Assembly (NCBI RefSeq): GCF_025398195.1
Contig: NZ_JAODNV010000001.1
Location: 105,969 to 169,968, forward strand
From: Chelativorans petroleitrophicus
GTDB taxonomy: Bacteria > Pseudomonadota > Alphaproteobacteria > Rhizobiales > Rhizobiaceae
Length of the DNA stretch: 64,000 nucleotides
Direction: 5' to 3'
The position numbers and the translations under genes are program-made. The notes under the pieces were generated by a model, which worked only from the letters and a program-made list of their open reading frames with translations, was not told the DNA's origin and made no database searches. Below, in pieces: positions 41,261 through 50,797 of this stretch (positions are counted from its first letter, which is position 1; each line of letters begins with the position of its first letter).

Positions 41261-41674
41261 CCCGTTTCTTCCTCGTTCTGGTTCGGCTCCCGGTCCTGCC
41301 CGGCAAGGCCTTCGCGGGAAAGATCATGCGGCAGGCTGGATGTTCCGGCGGACGCCCAAAGACCTATTTCAAAATGCCGAGCGGCAAAAGGTTTGGTGTT
41401 TCGCTTTTCACGTGCGGGTGAGAAAAGCGGCTCTTTTTCTGGTCATGTCGTAGCAGGAGCCGGCTTTTGCAAGTCCGTCTTCCCGCAGGCCCGTTTCCCG
41501 CCTAGGCAGGTGAGGAGGGCGGCGCCCACGGCTGTCAGGCGCGGGCATGTGCCATGGTTAAGCTCACGATTCAATCTTTCTTGGTAATTTCCCGTTAGCT
41601 GTGCAGGCGGGGCTGGCGGCGGCTTTCATGCGGGCGCGCCATTGCTCAGTTTGCGTTCTGGATAGTGAGTCGCC
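41261..41674. other. Intergenic region, fpr to GH25 gene (414 bp)
   Basis: It holds the upstream regions of two divergent genes. I find no open frame with gene-like features, no strong hairpin with a T-run and no EcfG-type site. An imperfect AGAAAAG/CTTTTTCT pairing near 41424 is weak. Confidence 0.5.
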
Positions 41675-42685
41675 ATGCGTCGCTCGAGCCTGCCAGCAAT
41701 CCTGTGCGCCGTGATGGTGCTGGCCGGTTGCGCCAGGTCCGGCAATATCGAAATCGAGGATCTTCTAACCCCGACATCGGCCGAGGTCACGGGGGCAATC
41801 CCCGCGCCCTCCACTCCTGTTCCGCCTTCCAAGGTCGGCCTGGGGTCTGAGTCGGAGGGCATGCCGCAGCAGCCCTTGGCGCTGATGCCGCCGGAGCCTG
41901 TGCCCGACGCTCTCGCGCCGGTGGTCAGGACCACCGGAATGCCCTTGCCGTCGATCAACCCGAAAAAGCTCGCCGCACCAGCGCCCGGGCACCCGGTCGT
42001 CAAGCACCGCTTCGGTGATGCCAAGCCGGTGAATTTCGGGCGCGCCTCGCCTCACGCGCTCGCCGTCCACGGCGTGGATGTCTCGCGCTGGCAGGGCGAG
42101 ATCGACTGGGCGGATCTGCGCATGCACGGCGCGAATTTCGCCTTCATCAAGGCGACCGATGGAGGCGACCATCTGGACCCGATGTTCCACAGGAACTGGC
42201 GCGCTGCGGCGGCCGCAGGCGTGAAGCGCGGCGCCTATCATTTCTTCTACTGGTGCCGCAGCGCGAGCGAACAGGCCGACTGGTTCATCCGCAACGTTCC
42301 GAAGGAGCCTGGTGCCCTGCCGCCGGTGCTCGATGTCGAGTGGAACGGCTATTCGAGCTGCAAGAAGCGGCCTTCGCGCGAGGTCGTTCTGGAGAAGATG
42401 CGGGTGTTCCTGACCAAGCTGGAAAAGCACTACGGTCAGCGCCCAATCATCTATACCGCGCCTGATTTCTACCGCGACAATCTGCAGGGCGAGTTCCTGG
42501 ACTATCCGTTCTGGCTGCGCTCCGTGGCGGCCCATCCGTCAGAGGTCTATCCCGGCCGGAATTGGCTCTTCTGGCAGTATTCCGGCTCCGGCCTTTCAAA
42601 GGGCGTGGATGGCAGGATCGACCTCAATGTCTTCTATGGCGGTGTGGAGGATTGGCACCGCTGGATTGCCGCCAACACGGGCTGA
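41675..42685 (+). CDS. GH25 lysozyme-like muramidase lipoprotein
   Basis: 336 residues. The N-terminus MRRSSLPAILCAVMVLAGC is a lipoprotein signal with lipobox LAGC (lipidated Cys19). A Pro/Ser/Thr-rich linker of about 90 residues follows, then a glycoside hydrolase family 25 domain: VHGVDVSRWQGEIDWADLR, FAFIKATDGGDHLDP, HFFYWCRS and PVLDVEWNGY, the last with the catalytic Asp/Glu pair. It should cleave the MurNAc-GlcNAc bond of peptidoglycan while tethered to a membrane. GH25 enzymes are best known from phages and Gram-positives, but no phage genes surround this one. Confidence 0.9.
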   Translation: MRRSSLPAILCAVMVLAGCARSGNIEIEDLLTPTSAEVTGAIPAPSTPVPPSKVGLGSESEGMPQQPLALMPPEPVPDALAPVVRTTGMPLPSINPKKLAAPAPGHPVVKHRFGDAKPVNFGRASPHALAVHGVDVSRWQGEIDWADLRMHGANFAFIKATDGGDHLDPMFHRNWRAAAAAGVKRGAYHFFYWCRSASEQADWFIRNVPKEPGALPPVLDVEWNGYSSCKKRPSREVVLEKMRVFLTKLEKHYGQRPIIYTAPDFYRDNLQGEFLDYPFWLRSVAAHPSEVYPGRNWLFWQYSGSGLSKGVDGRIDLNVFYGGVEDWHRWIAANTG

Positions 42686-42715
42686 CATTGCCCGCGATAC
42701 GGTCCTTGCGCGACG

Positions 42716-43806
42716 TCAATCGTTTACCGTGCGCGCGACCAGTTTCGCCAGGGAGGGGCCGAACAGGAGAACGAAGAGAAACCGCCCCATCTGCATAGCC
42801 ATGATGAAGGACAGGTTCACGCCATCCGAGGCGGCGGCGATGATGGCGACCGAATCCATCCCTCCGGGGCTCGTTGCGAGATAGGCGGTGAGCATGTCGA
42901 TTCCCAGGAGGCGGCTCAGGACATAGGCCGTTCCCGCGCAAAACAGGATGAGCGCAAAGATCGAGCCAAGCACCTGGGCAAATGCGCGTGCGGCGTGGCG
43001 AACGATCTCGCGGGTGAAATTCAGCCCGATGCTCCAGCCGATCACGCCATAGGCGAGCGATAGCAGCCAGGGGGGAGCTGGAAGGAAACGTCCGCGCCGA
43101 GATGAAGCGCGACGCCCAGGATCATCGTGCCGAGGAAGTAGGGGGACGGCAGCCGGAGAAGCCGGCCGATTCCGGCTCCGATCGAAGCCACCGCCACCGT
43201 GGCCAGGAAGGAAGGCCAGTGGAGGGCGGGAAACCATATCTGCGGCTGCGGATCGGGAATGGCTTCGTCTACGAATAATCCGGCAATGATGGCCGCGACG
43301 ATCGCAACCACGATCACGCGCAGATACTGCATGAAGGCGACGAGACGATAATCGGCGCCGAAGGCGTCCGCCATCAGAACCATGGCCGTGGCCGCGCCAG
43401 GGGCTGAGCCCCAAACCGCCGTCGTTCCAGGTAACACTTTCCAGCGGCTGATCTGCCAGCCGAGATAGCTGGACGCAGCCACTGTCGAGAGCACGCCGAA
43501 CATGAACAGCGGCCAGTCACGCAGGAAGGCCGCCAGGATCGCCGGCTGGATAGAGCCTGCGATGAGAATGCCGATGATGGCCTGGCCGCCCGCGAAGACC
43601 GGCTTCGGCATGCGGACGGTGGCACCGTTCACGCCGGCAGTGACGCCCGCCAGCATCGGTCCGATCAGCGTTGCGGCGGGCAGGCCCGCATAGTCGATCG
43701 CCGTAGTGATGATCGCGGAGACGAGCAGGATCACCGCCCACTGAAGAATGGCGGGCAAGCGGGTCATGAACTGTGAACGCCGCTCATCGGCGACGGGAGA
43801 ATCCAT
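42716..43806 (-). pseudogene. AbrB-family membrane protein, frameshifted in a poly-C run
   Basis: Two open frames on the reverse strand together make one AbrB-type (COG3180, duplicated domain) integral membrane protein of about 363 residues. The first part runs from ATG 43806 (MDSPVADERR) to about 43080; after FQLPP the frame goes to a quick stop at 43042, while the other frame continues PWLLSLAYGVIGWSIGLNF to the end at 42716 (KLVARTVND). The break is at a six-base G run on the plus strand (43070-43075); one extra G there restores a full-length gene. Either a homopolymer sequencing error or a real, possibly phase-variable, mutation. Homologues are putative transporters of unknown substrate. 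Confidence 0.8.
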
Positions 43807-44298
43807 ACTGTTTGCCTGCTCTCACGATGCTTGGGGCAGTCAGGGCTGAGGCGAAGGAGCCGCGCAGAGGATGAGCGGCCATTGCATCACTACAGGGGTT
43901 TAAGGCCCACCGCAAATCGGGCGAGGCTCGCGCTTCTTTGATATAAGCCGATGGCAGGCGTTCGCTGCAGCGCCTTGGAGGTATCGTTGTGTGCCCGTTC
44001 CCAGCTGGAAACTTCCGGTAGCCGTATGGAGCTGGGCCAAATCATATGTTCGACATCAAAGCACGCGAGGCGGATGGCTTCGCCTTTCAGAAAGCGGTGC
44101 TCATCCGCAGGTCGATCGGCCATGATGCAGATAGGCCATGGCAGGTATCGCCATGGCCTAGGAATGCTTGGTGGAGCCGCTGAAATTGCCGAAACCAGCT
44201 CCCTCGCATCAGCGCCAGGAGCCCGTGAGGCGGAATGCCGCCTGCTTCTCAGGCAACGAGCCAGGCAGGACGCGAAATCCCGCCAATGGCGCGAGGCT
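43807..44298. other. Intergenic region downstream of rpsP (492 bp)
   Basis: I can support no gene here. A reverse frame from 44123 to 43890 (77 codons) has no recognisable similarity and no good ribosome site. A strong hairpin lies at 44132-44160. In related genomes rimM, trmD and rplS usually follow rpsP on the same strand; they are missing here, so this gap marks a rearrangement. Confidence 0.5.
44132..44160 (-). terminator. Perfect 11-bp hairpin downstream of rpsP
   Basis: TAGGCCATGGC (44132-44142) pairs perfectly with GCCATGGCCTA (44150-44160) around a 7-nt loop. It is about 140 bp beyond the rpsP stop. No T-run follows on either strand, so terminator function is uncertain. Confidence 0.4.
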
Positions 44299-44673
44299 TC
44301 AGCTTGCCGCTGCCTCGTCGGCAGCCGCGGCCTTGGCCTCTTCCTCCGCCTGGCGGGCGGCGGCCAGACGCTCCTGAGCCTTCTTGCCTGGTTCGCCCTT
44401 CTTCGGATTGTTGCGGGCGGGACGCTTGGCGATGCCCGCCTGGTCGAGGAAGCGCAGCACGCGGTCGGTCGGCAGAGCGCCTTTCGACAGCCAGTGCTTG
44501 ATGCGCTCCTCGTTGAGCTTCACGCGCTCGGCGTCCTTGGGCAGCATCGGGTTCCAGGAGCCGAGTTGCTCGATGAAGCGACCGTCGCGCGGCGCACGCA
44601 CGTCGGCTACCACGATGTGGTAGTAGGGCCGCTTCTTGGAGCCCGCGCGGGCAAGGCGAATTTTCAGTGCCAT
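44299..44673 (-). CDS. rpsP: 30S ribosomal protein S16
   Basis: 124 residues. The start [20 protein letters not shown] and the stretch [20 protein letters not shown] are unmistakable S16. The C-terminus extends beyond the E. coli protein with a Lys/Ala/Glu-rich tail ([14 protein letters not shown]), common in Rhizobiales. ATG 44673 has AAGGAAG upstream. Last gene of ffh-chorismate mutase-rpsP; the expected rimM-trmD-rplS continuation is absent. Confidence 0.97.
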   Translation of the reverse strand: MALKIRLARAGSKKRPYYHIVVADVRAPRDGRFIEQLGSWNPMLPKDAERVKLNEERIKHWLSKGALPTDRVLRFLDQAGIAKRPARNNPKKGEPGKKAQERLAAARQAEEEAKAAAADEAAAS

Positions 44674-44896
44674 ATGTTCTTCCTTTCGATGATGGCTCTT
44701 CAAACCGGCAACCGATGCCGGAAACACAAGCGCGGTTGGCCGCGCAATGTGGCGGGTGGCAGGTGTGACGCACCCCACCGTTTCGCTACCGCCTGGGACG
44801 GCGGGTTCTTCTCCGCCGTCGAGGTGCAGGCGGGAAAGTCGTCCTTCCGCGAGACGCACGGAACAAGCCGTTCGCTCTCAACCGCCGGAACCATGT

Positions 44897-45226
44897 TCAG
44901 CCCTCTCCGCCTGCGGGCGCGGCGCTGTGCGCTTCCGCGATCGCCTCGTGATGGCGGATGACCTCGCGCGCGATGAAGGTCAAAAGCTTCTCGGCGAAAT
45001 CGGGATCGAGATTGGATTCGTCGGCAAGGCGCCGCAGCCGCGCGATCTGCTGCTGTTCGCGCACCGGGTCCGCCGGGGGCATGTTGTTCTCGGCCTTGAG
45101 CTTACCCACGGCCTTGGTGCATCGGAAGCGCTCGGCCAGGATGTGAATCAGCGCCGCATCGAGATTGTCGATCGATGCACGCAGTTCCATAAGGCGCGCC
45201 CGGGCAAGCTCCGCATTCGTGGTCAT
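44897..45226 (-). CDS. Chorismate mutase (AroQ type II)
   Basis: 109 residues, all-helical AroQ fold. Start MTTNAELARARLMELRASID, with the active-site residues of the family: Arg in ELRASIDNLD, Lys in TKAVGKLKAEN and the C-terminal Gln/Glu region. It rearranges chorismate to prephenate for Phe/Tyr synthesis. ATG 45226 is chosen for GAGGGGA 7 nt upstream; ATG 45232 and GTG 45241 are in-frame alternatives, the last overlapping the ffh stop. It sits between ffh and rpsP as in other rhizobia. The C-terminal Ala/Gly tail is not conserved. Confidence 0.9.
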   Translation of the reverse strand: MTTNAELARARLMELRASIDNLDAALIHILAERFRCTKAVGKLKAENNMPPADPVREQQQIARLRRLADESNLDPDFAEKLLTFIAREVIRHHEAIAEAHSAAPAGGEG

Positions 45227-45237
45227 GGCCATTCCCC

Positions 45238-46788
45238 TCACTTCTTTCGCGGCAGGCCGGGCAGCCCGCTGCCAGGCAGACCGGGCAGGCCGCCCGGCAA
45301 TCCGCTGCCGGGAAGGCCGGGCAGCCCTTTCGGCAGTCCTCCCGGCAGGCTGGCGCCCATCTGCTTCTGCAGGGCTTCAAGCTGCTTGGGGTCCAGCTTG
45401 GACGGATCGGGCAAGCCGCCAGTCCTGCCGAGCCCCATCTTCTGCGCCATGCCGCCCATAAGGCCGCGTATCATGCCGCCCTTCTTGCCCTTGCCGCCCA
45501 TTGCTTTCATCACGTCCGCCATCTGGCGGTGCATCTTCAGAAGCCGGTTGATCTGGGCGGCGTCAGTGCCGGAGCCCGCGGCGATGCGCTTCTTGCGGCT
45601 GTGTTTCAGAATGTCGGGATTGGCCCGCTCCTCGGGCGTCATCGACTGGATGATGGCGATCTGCCGGGCGAAGGTCTTGTCGTCGAGGCCGGCGGCGGCA
45701 AGCTGATCCTTCATCTTGCCCATGCCCGGCAGCAGCCCCATGATGCCGCCCATTCCGCCCATTTTCTGCATCTGGCGAAGCTGCTCGGCGAGGTCGTTCA
45801 GGTCGAACTTGCCGGCCTGCATCTTTCGCGCCATGGCGGCGGCTTTTTCCTGGTCGATCGTCTCGGCCGCTTTTTCGACCAAGCTGACGATGTCGCCCAT
45901 GCCGAGGATGCGGTCGGCAATGCGTTTGGGATGAAACTCCTCCAGCGCATCCATCTTCTCGCCGGTACCGATGAGCTTGATCGGCTTGCCGGTAACCGCG
46001 CGCATGGACAGGGCCGCACCACCGCGGCCGTCGCCGTCCATGCGAGTCAGCACCAGGCCGGTAATGCCCACGCGCTCGTCGAAATTCCTGGCGAGGTTCA
46101 CCGCATCCTGACCGGTGAGCGAGTCGGCAACGAGCAGGATCTCGTGCGGGTTGGCGGCGCGCTTGATATCGGCCATCTCGGCCATCAGCGGCTCGTCGAT
46201 ATGCGTGCGGCCGGCCGTGTCAAGGATCACCACGTCATGCCCGCCGAGCTTGGCCGCTTGCACTGCGCGCCGGGCAATGTCCACCGGGCTCTGCCCGGCA
46301 ATGATGGGCAGCGTGGCGATGCCCGTTTGCTCGCCGATCTGCTTCAGCTGCTCCTGAGCTGCCGGGCGGCGCGTATCGAGCGAGGCCATCAGCACTTTCT
46401 TGCCCTGGCGCTCGGAAAGCCGCTTGGCGATCTTGCCGGTGGTCGTGGTCTTGCCGGAGCCCTGCAGGCCCACCATCATGATGACGACGGGGGCGGGCGC
46501 GTTGAGGTCGATTGTCTCGCCTTCCGCGCCCAGCATCTCGACCAGCTCGTCATGGACGATCTTGACGACCATCTGGCCGGGCTTTACTGACTTCAGAACT
46601 TCCGCGCCGACGGCCTTCTGGCGCACGCGGTCGGTGAAGGAACGCACCACATCGAGCGCCACATCGGCCTCGATCAGTGCCCGGCGCACTTCGCGCAGCG
46701 CAGCCGAGACGTCGGCCTCCGACAGCGCGCCGCGCCCGGTGAGATTGTTCAGGATTGCGCCGAGGCGTTCCTGCAGGTTCTCGAACAT
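45238..46788 (-). CDS. ffh: Signal recognition particle protein Ffh
   Basis: GTPase that, with SRP RNA, delivers membrane proteins to FtsY. 516 residues: helical N domain (MFENLQERLGAILNNLTGRG), G domain (G1 GLQGSGKTTTTGKIAKRL; DTAGRTHIDE; TRMDGDGRGGAALS) and a methionine-rich M domain (KMGGMGGIMGLLPGMGKMK) containing the RNA-binding GSGT region. The C-terminus ends in a proline/glycine/leucine repeat (two tandem copies of GLPGLPGSGLPG), longer than in E. coli Ffh. First of three genes (ffh, chorismate mutase, rpsP), with 12 bp to the next start. Confidence 0.96.
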   Translation of the reverse strand: MFENLQERLGAILNNLTGRGALSEADVSAALREVRRALIEADVALDVVRSFTDRVRQKAVGAEVLKSVKPGQMVVKIVHDELVEMLGAEGETIDLNAPAPVVIMMVGLQGSGKTTTTGKIAKRLSERQGKKVLMASLDTRRPAAQEQLKQIGEQTGIATLPIIAGQSPVDIARRAVQAAKLGGHDVVILDTAGRTHIDEPLMAEMADIKRAANPHEILLVADSLTGQDAVNLARNFDERVGITGLVLTRMDGDGRGGAALSMRAVTGKPIKLIGTGEKMDALEEFHPKRIADRILGMGDIVSLVEKAAETIDQEKAAAMARKMQAGKFDLNDLAEQLRQMQKMGGMGGIMGLLPGMGKMKDQLAAAGLDDKTFARQIAIIQSMTPEERANPDILKHSRKKRIAAGSGTDAAQINRLLKMHRQMADVMKAMGGKGKKGGMIRGLMGGMAQKMGLGRTGGLPDPSKLDPKQLEALQKQMGASLPGGLPKGLPGLPGSGLPGGLPGLPGSGLPGLPRKK

Positions 46789-47093
46789 CCGCGTTCCTCT
46801 TGCTCTCGCATCGCAGTTGACACGAGAGGTAATACATCCGCGCCCGCGCTTAAACCTCGCGCAAAGCCAAAAAGCACCCGGGGGCGCATCGCGCTGCCGG
46901 GTGTTGACCTCCGGGATCGGCTCTCGTGTCGAGACGTTCCGGTCGGCTGCTCGGAGTTTGCACTCGTCGCGGAAAGTGCGGGCGTCTAGCCTGAAAACGA
47001 CGGGAGAGTCAAGTCTTGCGGCTGCCAGTGCCGAAGCGGCATCGATGAAGCACCCACTTGCGCCCCACTGGCCCCCGGCCTATCTTCACGGCG
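46789..47093. other. Upstream region of ffh, facing the thiamine operon (305 bp)
   Basis: It holds the divergent promoters of ffh and thiBPQ, though I cannot fix them. One hairpin is clear: CACCCGG (46875-46881) with CCGGGTG (46897-46903), with inner CGC/GCG pairs. No open frame is convincing. Confidence 0.45.
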
Positions 47094-47094
47094 C

Positions 47095-47190
47095 TCTAAC
47101 GGGGTGCCGACTGCAGGCAAGCAGCCGGCTGAGAGGCGTTGCAGCCAACCCGCTGAACCTGATCCGGCTCGTACCGGCGGAGGGATTAGA
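47095..47190 (+). ncRNA. TPP riboswitch (THI element)
   Basis: The aptamer core is explicit: GGGGTGCC (47101-47108), GGCTGAGA (47127-47134), then CCGCTGAACCTGATCCGG (47150-47167), GTACCGGCGGAGGGA at 47171-47185, all in TPP-riboswitch order. It lies 60 bp before thiB. Thiamine diphosphate binding should reduce expression of the thiBPQ importer. Confidence 0.95.
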
Positions 47191-47203
47191 CGCTGATGAT
47201 GAA

Positions 47204-47239
47204 GCGCCTCTTTCCCCCTGAAGGCAAGCAAGGAGGCGC
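47204..47239 (+). promoter_or_regulatory. thiB: Ribosome-site sequestering hairpin after the TPP aptamer
   Basis: GCGCCTC (47204-47210) is complementary to GAGGCGC (47233-47239), which overlaps the thiB Shine-Dalgarno AGGAGG (47231-47236). This makes translational control likely; no T-run is present for transcription attenuation. Confidence 0.65.
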
Positions 47240-47242
47240 CGA

Positions 47243-48250
47243 ATGTACAAGTGGATTTCCAGCCTGACCATCGCTCTGGGATTTGCAGCGGCCATGCCGT
47301 CTCTCGCGGCGGCTCAGGAGAAGCTCACCGTCTACACCTATGAAAGTTTCACCGCTGAATGGGGCCCGGGCCCCGTTATCGAGGAGGAATTCGAGAAGAC
47401 ATGCGGCTGCGATCTCGAATTCGTGTCGGTGGCCGACGGGGTGGCGCTGCTCAATCGCGTGCGGTTGGAGGGTGAGGGGACCGAGGCTGACATCGTGCTT
47501 GGCCTCGACACGAACCTGCTTCACGAGGCGAAGGAGACGGGCCTTTTCGTGCCGCATGGCATCGATCTTGGCAATATCGACGTCCCCGCCGGCTTCAACG
47601 ATGAGGTCTTCGTGCCTTACGACTACGGCTATTTTGCCTTTGTCTACGACAGCGAAGCCATCGAGACGCCGCCAGCGAGCCTCAAGGAGCTGGTGGAGGC
47701 CGGAAGCGATCTCAAGATCGTCATTCAGGACCCGCGCACATCCACGCCCGGCCTTGGCCTTCTCCTCTGGATGAAAGCCGTCTACGGCGATGAGGCGGCG
47801 GACGCCTGGGCGAAGCTTCAGGACAAGATCCTGACCGTCACTCCGGGCTGGAGCGAGGCCTACGGTCTCTTTACCAATGGCGAGGCGTCCATGGTGCTCT
47901 CCTACACCACCTCGCCCGCCTATCATATCATCGAGGAAGGGACGCACCGCCACCGTGCCGCCGCCTTTGCCGAAGGGCACTATCTGCAGATCGAGCTCGC
48001 CGCGCGCACCGTGAAAGCACGCGACAACGCGCTTGCTACCGAATTCCTCTCCTTCATGACCGGCCCCGGTTTTCAGGACGCGATCCCTGAGAAGAACTGG
48101 ATGTTCCCGGCCGGAAAAACGTCCGGGCCGCTCCATCCGGCTTTCGAGCAGCTTGTGAAGCCTGCCAAGACATTGCTGCTTCCGCCGCAGGAGGTGGCCG
48201 AGAACCGCAAGGCCTGGGTTGACGAGTGGCTGTCCGTGATGAGCCGCTGA
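47243..48250 (+). CDS. thiB: Thiamine ABC transporter substrate-binding protein ThiB
   Basis: 335 residues. Signal peptide [20 protein letters not shown] with cleavage near AAAQEK. The mature part ([20 protein letters not shown]) and [54 protein letters not shown] match ThiB/TbpA of the thiamine importer. It binds thiamine or its phosphates in the periplasm. The gene is controlled by an upstream TPP riboswitch and followed by overlapping thiP and thiQ. Confidence 0.94.
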   Translation: MYKWISSLTIALGFAAAMPSLAAAQEKLTVYTYESFTAEWGPGPVIEEEFEKTCGCDLEFVSVADGVALLNRVRLEGEGTEADIVLGLDTNLLHEAKETGLFVPHGIDLGNIDVPAGFNDEVFVPYDYGYFAFVYDSEAIETPPASLKELVEAGSDLKIVIQDPRTSTPGLGLLLWMKAVYGDEAADAWAKLQDKILTVTPGWSEAYGLFTNGEASMVLSYTTSPAYHIIEEGTHRHRAAAFAEGHYLQIELAARTVKARDNALATEFLSFMTGPGFQDAIPEKNWMFPAGKTSGPLHPAFEQLVKPAKTLLLPPQEVAENRKAWVDEWLSVMSR

Positions 48251-49860
48251 CGCGCCCTGCGCAGACGGGGCGTGTGGCCGCCGGCGCCGCGGCGCTGGCG
48301 GCGATCGGCGTCCTTCTGGGTGGCGCTCTGCTCGGCCTTGTGCAGGAGGCCGCGCACGGATGGGAAAGCGCCGCCGCTGCCTTCGATCTCTATCTGCTGC
48401 GCGTTGCCCGTTTCACGCTGTGGCAGGCGGCTCTTTCGACCCTGCTGTCGGTCGCGCCGGCGGTTCTTGTCGCCCGTGCGCTTGCCCGGCATCCGCGCTT
48501 TTTCGGGCGCGCCTTCATCCTGCAGCTCTTTGCCGTTCCACTGGCGCTGCCCGCCATCGTCGCTGCGCTCGGCGTGTTAGCGCTCTACGGGCGGGCGGGG
48601 TATTTCGCGCCTGTCTTCACCGCGCTCGCGGGCGAGCGCTGGCAGGGAATTTACGGCTTGCCCGGCATCCTCGTCACGCATGTGTTCTTCAATCTGCCGC
48701 TTGCCGTGCGCCTGCTTTTAGCCGCGCTCGAGACCGTACCGGCAGATCAGTGGCGGCTTTCCGCGCAGCTCGGCATGGGGCCGATCGCGTCCTTCCGCTT
48801 CATCGAATGGCCAGTGCTTAGGGCGGCGCTTCCGGGTGTTGCCGGTCTCGTCTTCATGTTGTGCGCGACCTCCTTCACCATCGTGCTCACCCTGGGCGGC
48901 GGCCCACGCGCCACGACACTCGAAGTCGCGATCTATCAGGCGCTACGCTTCGATTTCGATCCGGCCCGGGCCATCGTTCTAATGCTGGTTCAGGTGGCAT
49001 TGACGGGGACGGTTGTCGCGATCCTTTCCCGCATGGGAGCGTCCATGACCGGGGATACGAGCCTGCCGGTTGCGCCGCGGCGCGCGCTCTTTCCCGGCCG
49101 CGGCGAGACCAGCCTGAATGCGGTCTTCATCCTTGCCGCTCTTGTCTTCGTGGCCGGGCCTATGGCGGCGGTTGTGGCGGCGGGGCTCGCCGCCGAGCTC
49201 TTGCGCTTGGCCGGAGAGCAAGCGGTGCAGGCGGCGACCGCTACCAGCCTCCTGCTTGCTATCCTTGCGGCAAGCCTTTGCCTCATCCTTTCGGCAGCGC
49301 TCGTTGTGGCGCGGCGCGCGCTTGAGCTTGCGCGCGGGGCCGCCAAACCGAGCCTTCTGGAAATGGCGGCGGACACGGGCGCTGCCCTGGTGCTGATCGT
49401 TCCGCCGGTCGTCATCGGCGCAGGCTGGTTCATCCTTCTGCGGCATGTGGGCGATGTGTTCGCCTTCGCGCCCGTCATGGTGGTGACGGTGAATGCTGTC
49501 ATGGCCATGCCGTTTGCCGTGCGCGCCCTTCGCCCTGCATATGACGCGGCGAGCGCGCGGCACGAGAGGTTGTGCGCGGCTTTGGGAATTGCGGGCTGGA
49601 ACCGCCTTCGCTTCGTGGACTGGCCGGCGATGAAGCGCCCGGTGGCCACGGCCTTCGCCTTCGCCATGGCGCTTTCGCTGGGCGATCTCGGCGTCATCGC
49701 CCTGTTCGGCAGCGAGAGTGTGCAGACGCTGCCGTTCCTGCTCTTCCAGCGCATGGGCAGCTATCGCACGGACGATGCGGCGGGCCTGGCGCTTTTCCTC
49801 GGGGTTCTTTGCCTTGCCCTGATGTTCCTCGCCGCGCATTGGGGTAGGGAAGGACGATGA
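48226..49860 (+). CDS. thiP: Thiamine ABC transporter permease ThiP
   Basis: 544 residues, about twelve helices in two homologous halves. Both halves contain an EAA-type loop contacting the ATPase: [20 protein letters not shown] and [23 protein letters not shown] 48226 overlaps thiB by 25 bp; a GTG at 48274 is an alternative just after the thiB stop. The gene ends with an ATGA overlap with thiQ. The N-terminal hydrophobic stretch ([20 protein letters not shown]) is the first helix. Confidence 0.92.
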   Translation: MAVRDEPLTRPAQTGRVAAGAAALAAIGVLLGGALLGLVQEAAHGWESAAAAFDLYLLRVARFTLWQAALSTLLSVAPAVLVARALARHPRFFGRAFILQLFAVPLALPAIVAALGVLALYGRAGYFAPVFTALAGERWQGIYGLPGILVTHVFFNLPLAVRLLLAALETVPADQWRLSAQLGMGPIASFRFIEWPVLRAALPGVAGLVFMLCATSFTIVLTLGGGPRATTLEVAIYQALRFDFDPARAIVLMLVQVALTGTVVAILSRMGASMTGDTSLPVAPRRALFPGRGETSLNAVFILAALVFVAGPMAAVVAAGLAAELLRLAGEQAVQAATATSLLLAILAASLCLILSAALVVARRALELARGAAKPSLLEMAADTGAALVLIVPPVVIGAGWFILLRHVGDVFAFAPVMVVTVNAVMAMPFAVRALRPAYDAASARHERLCAALGIAGWNRLRFVDWPAMKRPVATAFAFAMALSLGDLGVIALFGSESVQTLPFLLFQRMGSYRTDDAAGLALFLGVLCLALMFLAAHWGREGR

Positions 49861-50600
49861 ACAGGATCACCCGGTCAGGTGCCGGTCTGCGGCTAGAAGC
49901 AATCACCTTCGCCTATCCAGGCGGCGCCTCGATGCGTTTCGACCTGACGGTGGAGGCCTCGGACACCGTGGCGATCATGGGACCCAGCGGCTCGGGCAAG
50001 TCCACATTGCTGAGCCTGATTGCAGGCTTCGAGATGCCCGCCTCGGGGCGGATCGTGATCGGCGGGGAGGACGTGACGCTGCTGCCACCCCACCGGCGGC
50101 CCGTGTCGATGATCTTTCAGGAAAACAACCTTTTTGCTCACCTGACCGTGGCTCAGAATGTCGGGCTCGGCCGTTCGCCGTCGCTCAGGCTGACCGAAGA
50201 GGACCGGGCCGCGGTCGCCGACGCCATCGCGCACACCGGCCTTGCGGGCAAGGAGAAGCGCCTGCCGCAGGCCCTTTCTGGGGGCGAGCGCCAGCGGGTG
50301 GCCCTCGCGCGCGTTCTGGTGCGCGAGCGGCCTGTGCTGCTTCTTGATGAGCCCTTTGCCTCGCTGGGTCCCGCGCTTGCCGATGAGATGCTCGATCTCA
50401 TTGCGGCACTCCATCGCGAGCAGGGGATGACGGTGCTTATGGCTACACATGATCCGCGAGATGCAGAGCGCTTTTCCCGCACGCTGGTATTCGTCGAGGG
50501 TGGGACGATTTCCGCCATCGGCCCGACACAGAAATTCCTTTCCGGCCACGGACCTGCCGCATTCGACCGCTATCTGGGCGCACACAGGGCTTTGCGATAA
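49857..50600 (+). CDS. thiQ: Thiamine ABC transporter ATP-binding protein ThiQ
   Basis: 247 residues. Walker A is [14 protein letters not shown]-loop [10 protein letters not shown], signature [16 protein letters not shown], Walker [12 protein letters not shown] and switch His in ATHDPRDA. The position in thiBPQ under a TPP riboswitch supports thiamine import. Its start overlaps the thiP stop by 4 bp. The C-terminal segment ([19 protein letters not shown]) matches ThiQ rather than general spermidine-type ATPases. Confidence 0.93.
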   Translation: MNRITRSGAGLRLEAITFAYPGGASMRFDLTVEASDTVAIMGPSGSGKSTLLSLIAGFEMPASGRIVIGGEDVTLLPPHRRPVSMIFQENNLFAHLTVAQNVGLGRSPSLRLTEEDRAAVADAIAHTGLAGKEKRLPQALSGGERQRVALARVLVRERPVLLLDEPFASLGPALADEMLDLIAALHREQGMTVLMATHDPRDAERFSRTLVFVEGGTISAIGPTQKFLSGHGPAAFDRYLGAHRALR

Positions 50601-50797
50601 GCCGCGACGTTCCTATTTCAGGCGGGAAACCTTGCGCCACCATACTCGACGGCCGGTTTGCGTTCGAACGATCTTCAGGTGTGGCGCCGGGATCATTGTC
50701 ATTGGCTGAAGACTGTGGCTTGGTCAGCGGTGGTTGACATGTTACCGGCCCTGCCGAAAGGATGCGCGCCCTGCCCGGACGTTTACACACAAGAGCG

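Noticed and set aside
43890..44123. A 77-codon reverse frame between rpsP and the AbrB gene
   Set aside because: No ribosome site, no recognisable similarity and non-coding-like composition; kept only as part of the intergenic note.
43951..44961. A 336-codon plus-strand frame over rpsP
   Set aside because: It is antisense to rpsP and the chorismate mutase gene, with no domain similarity; a high-GC shadow.
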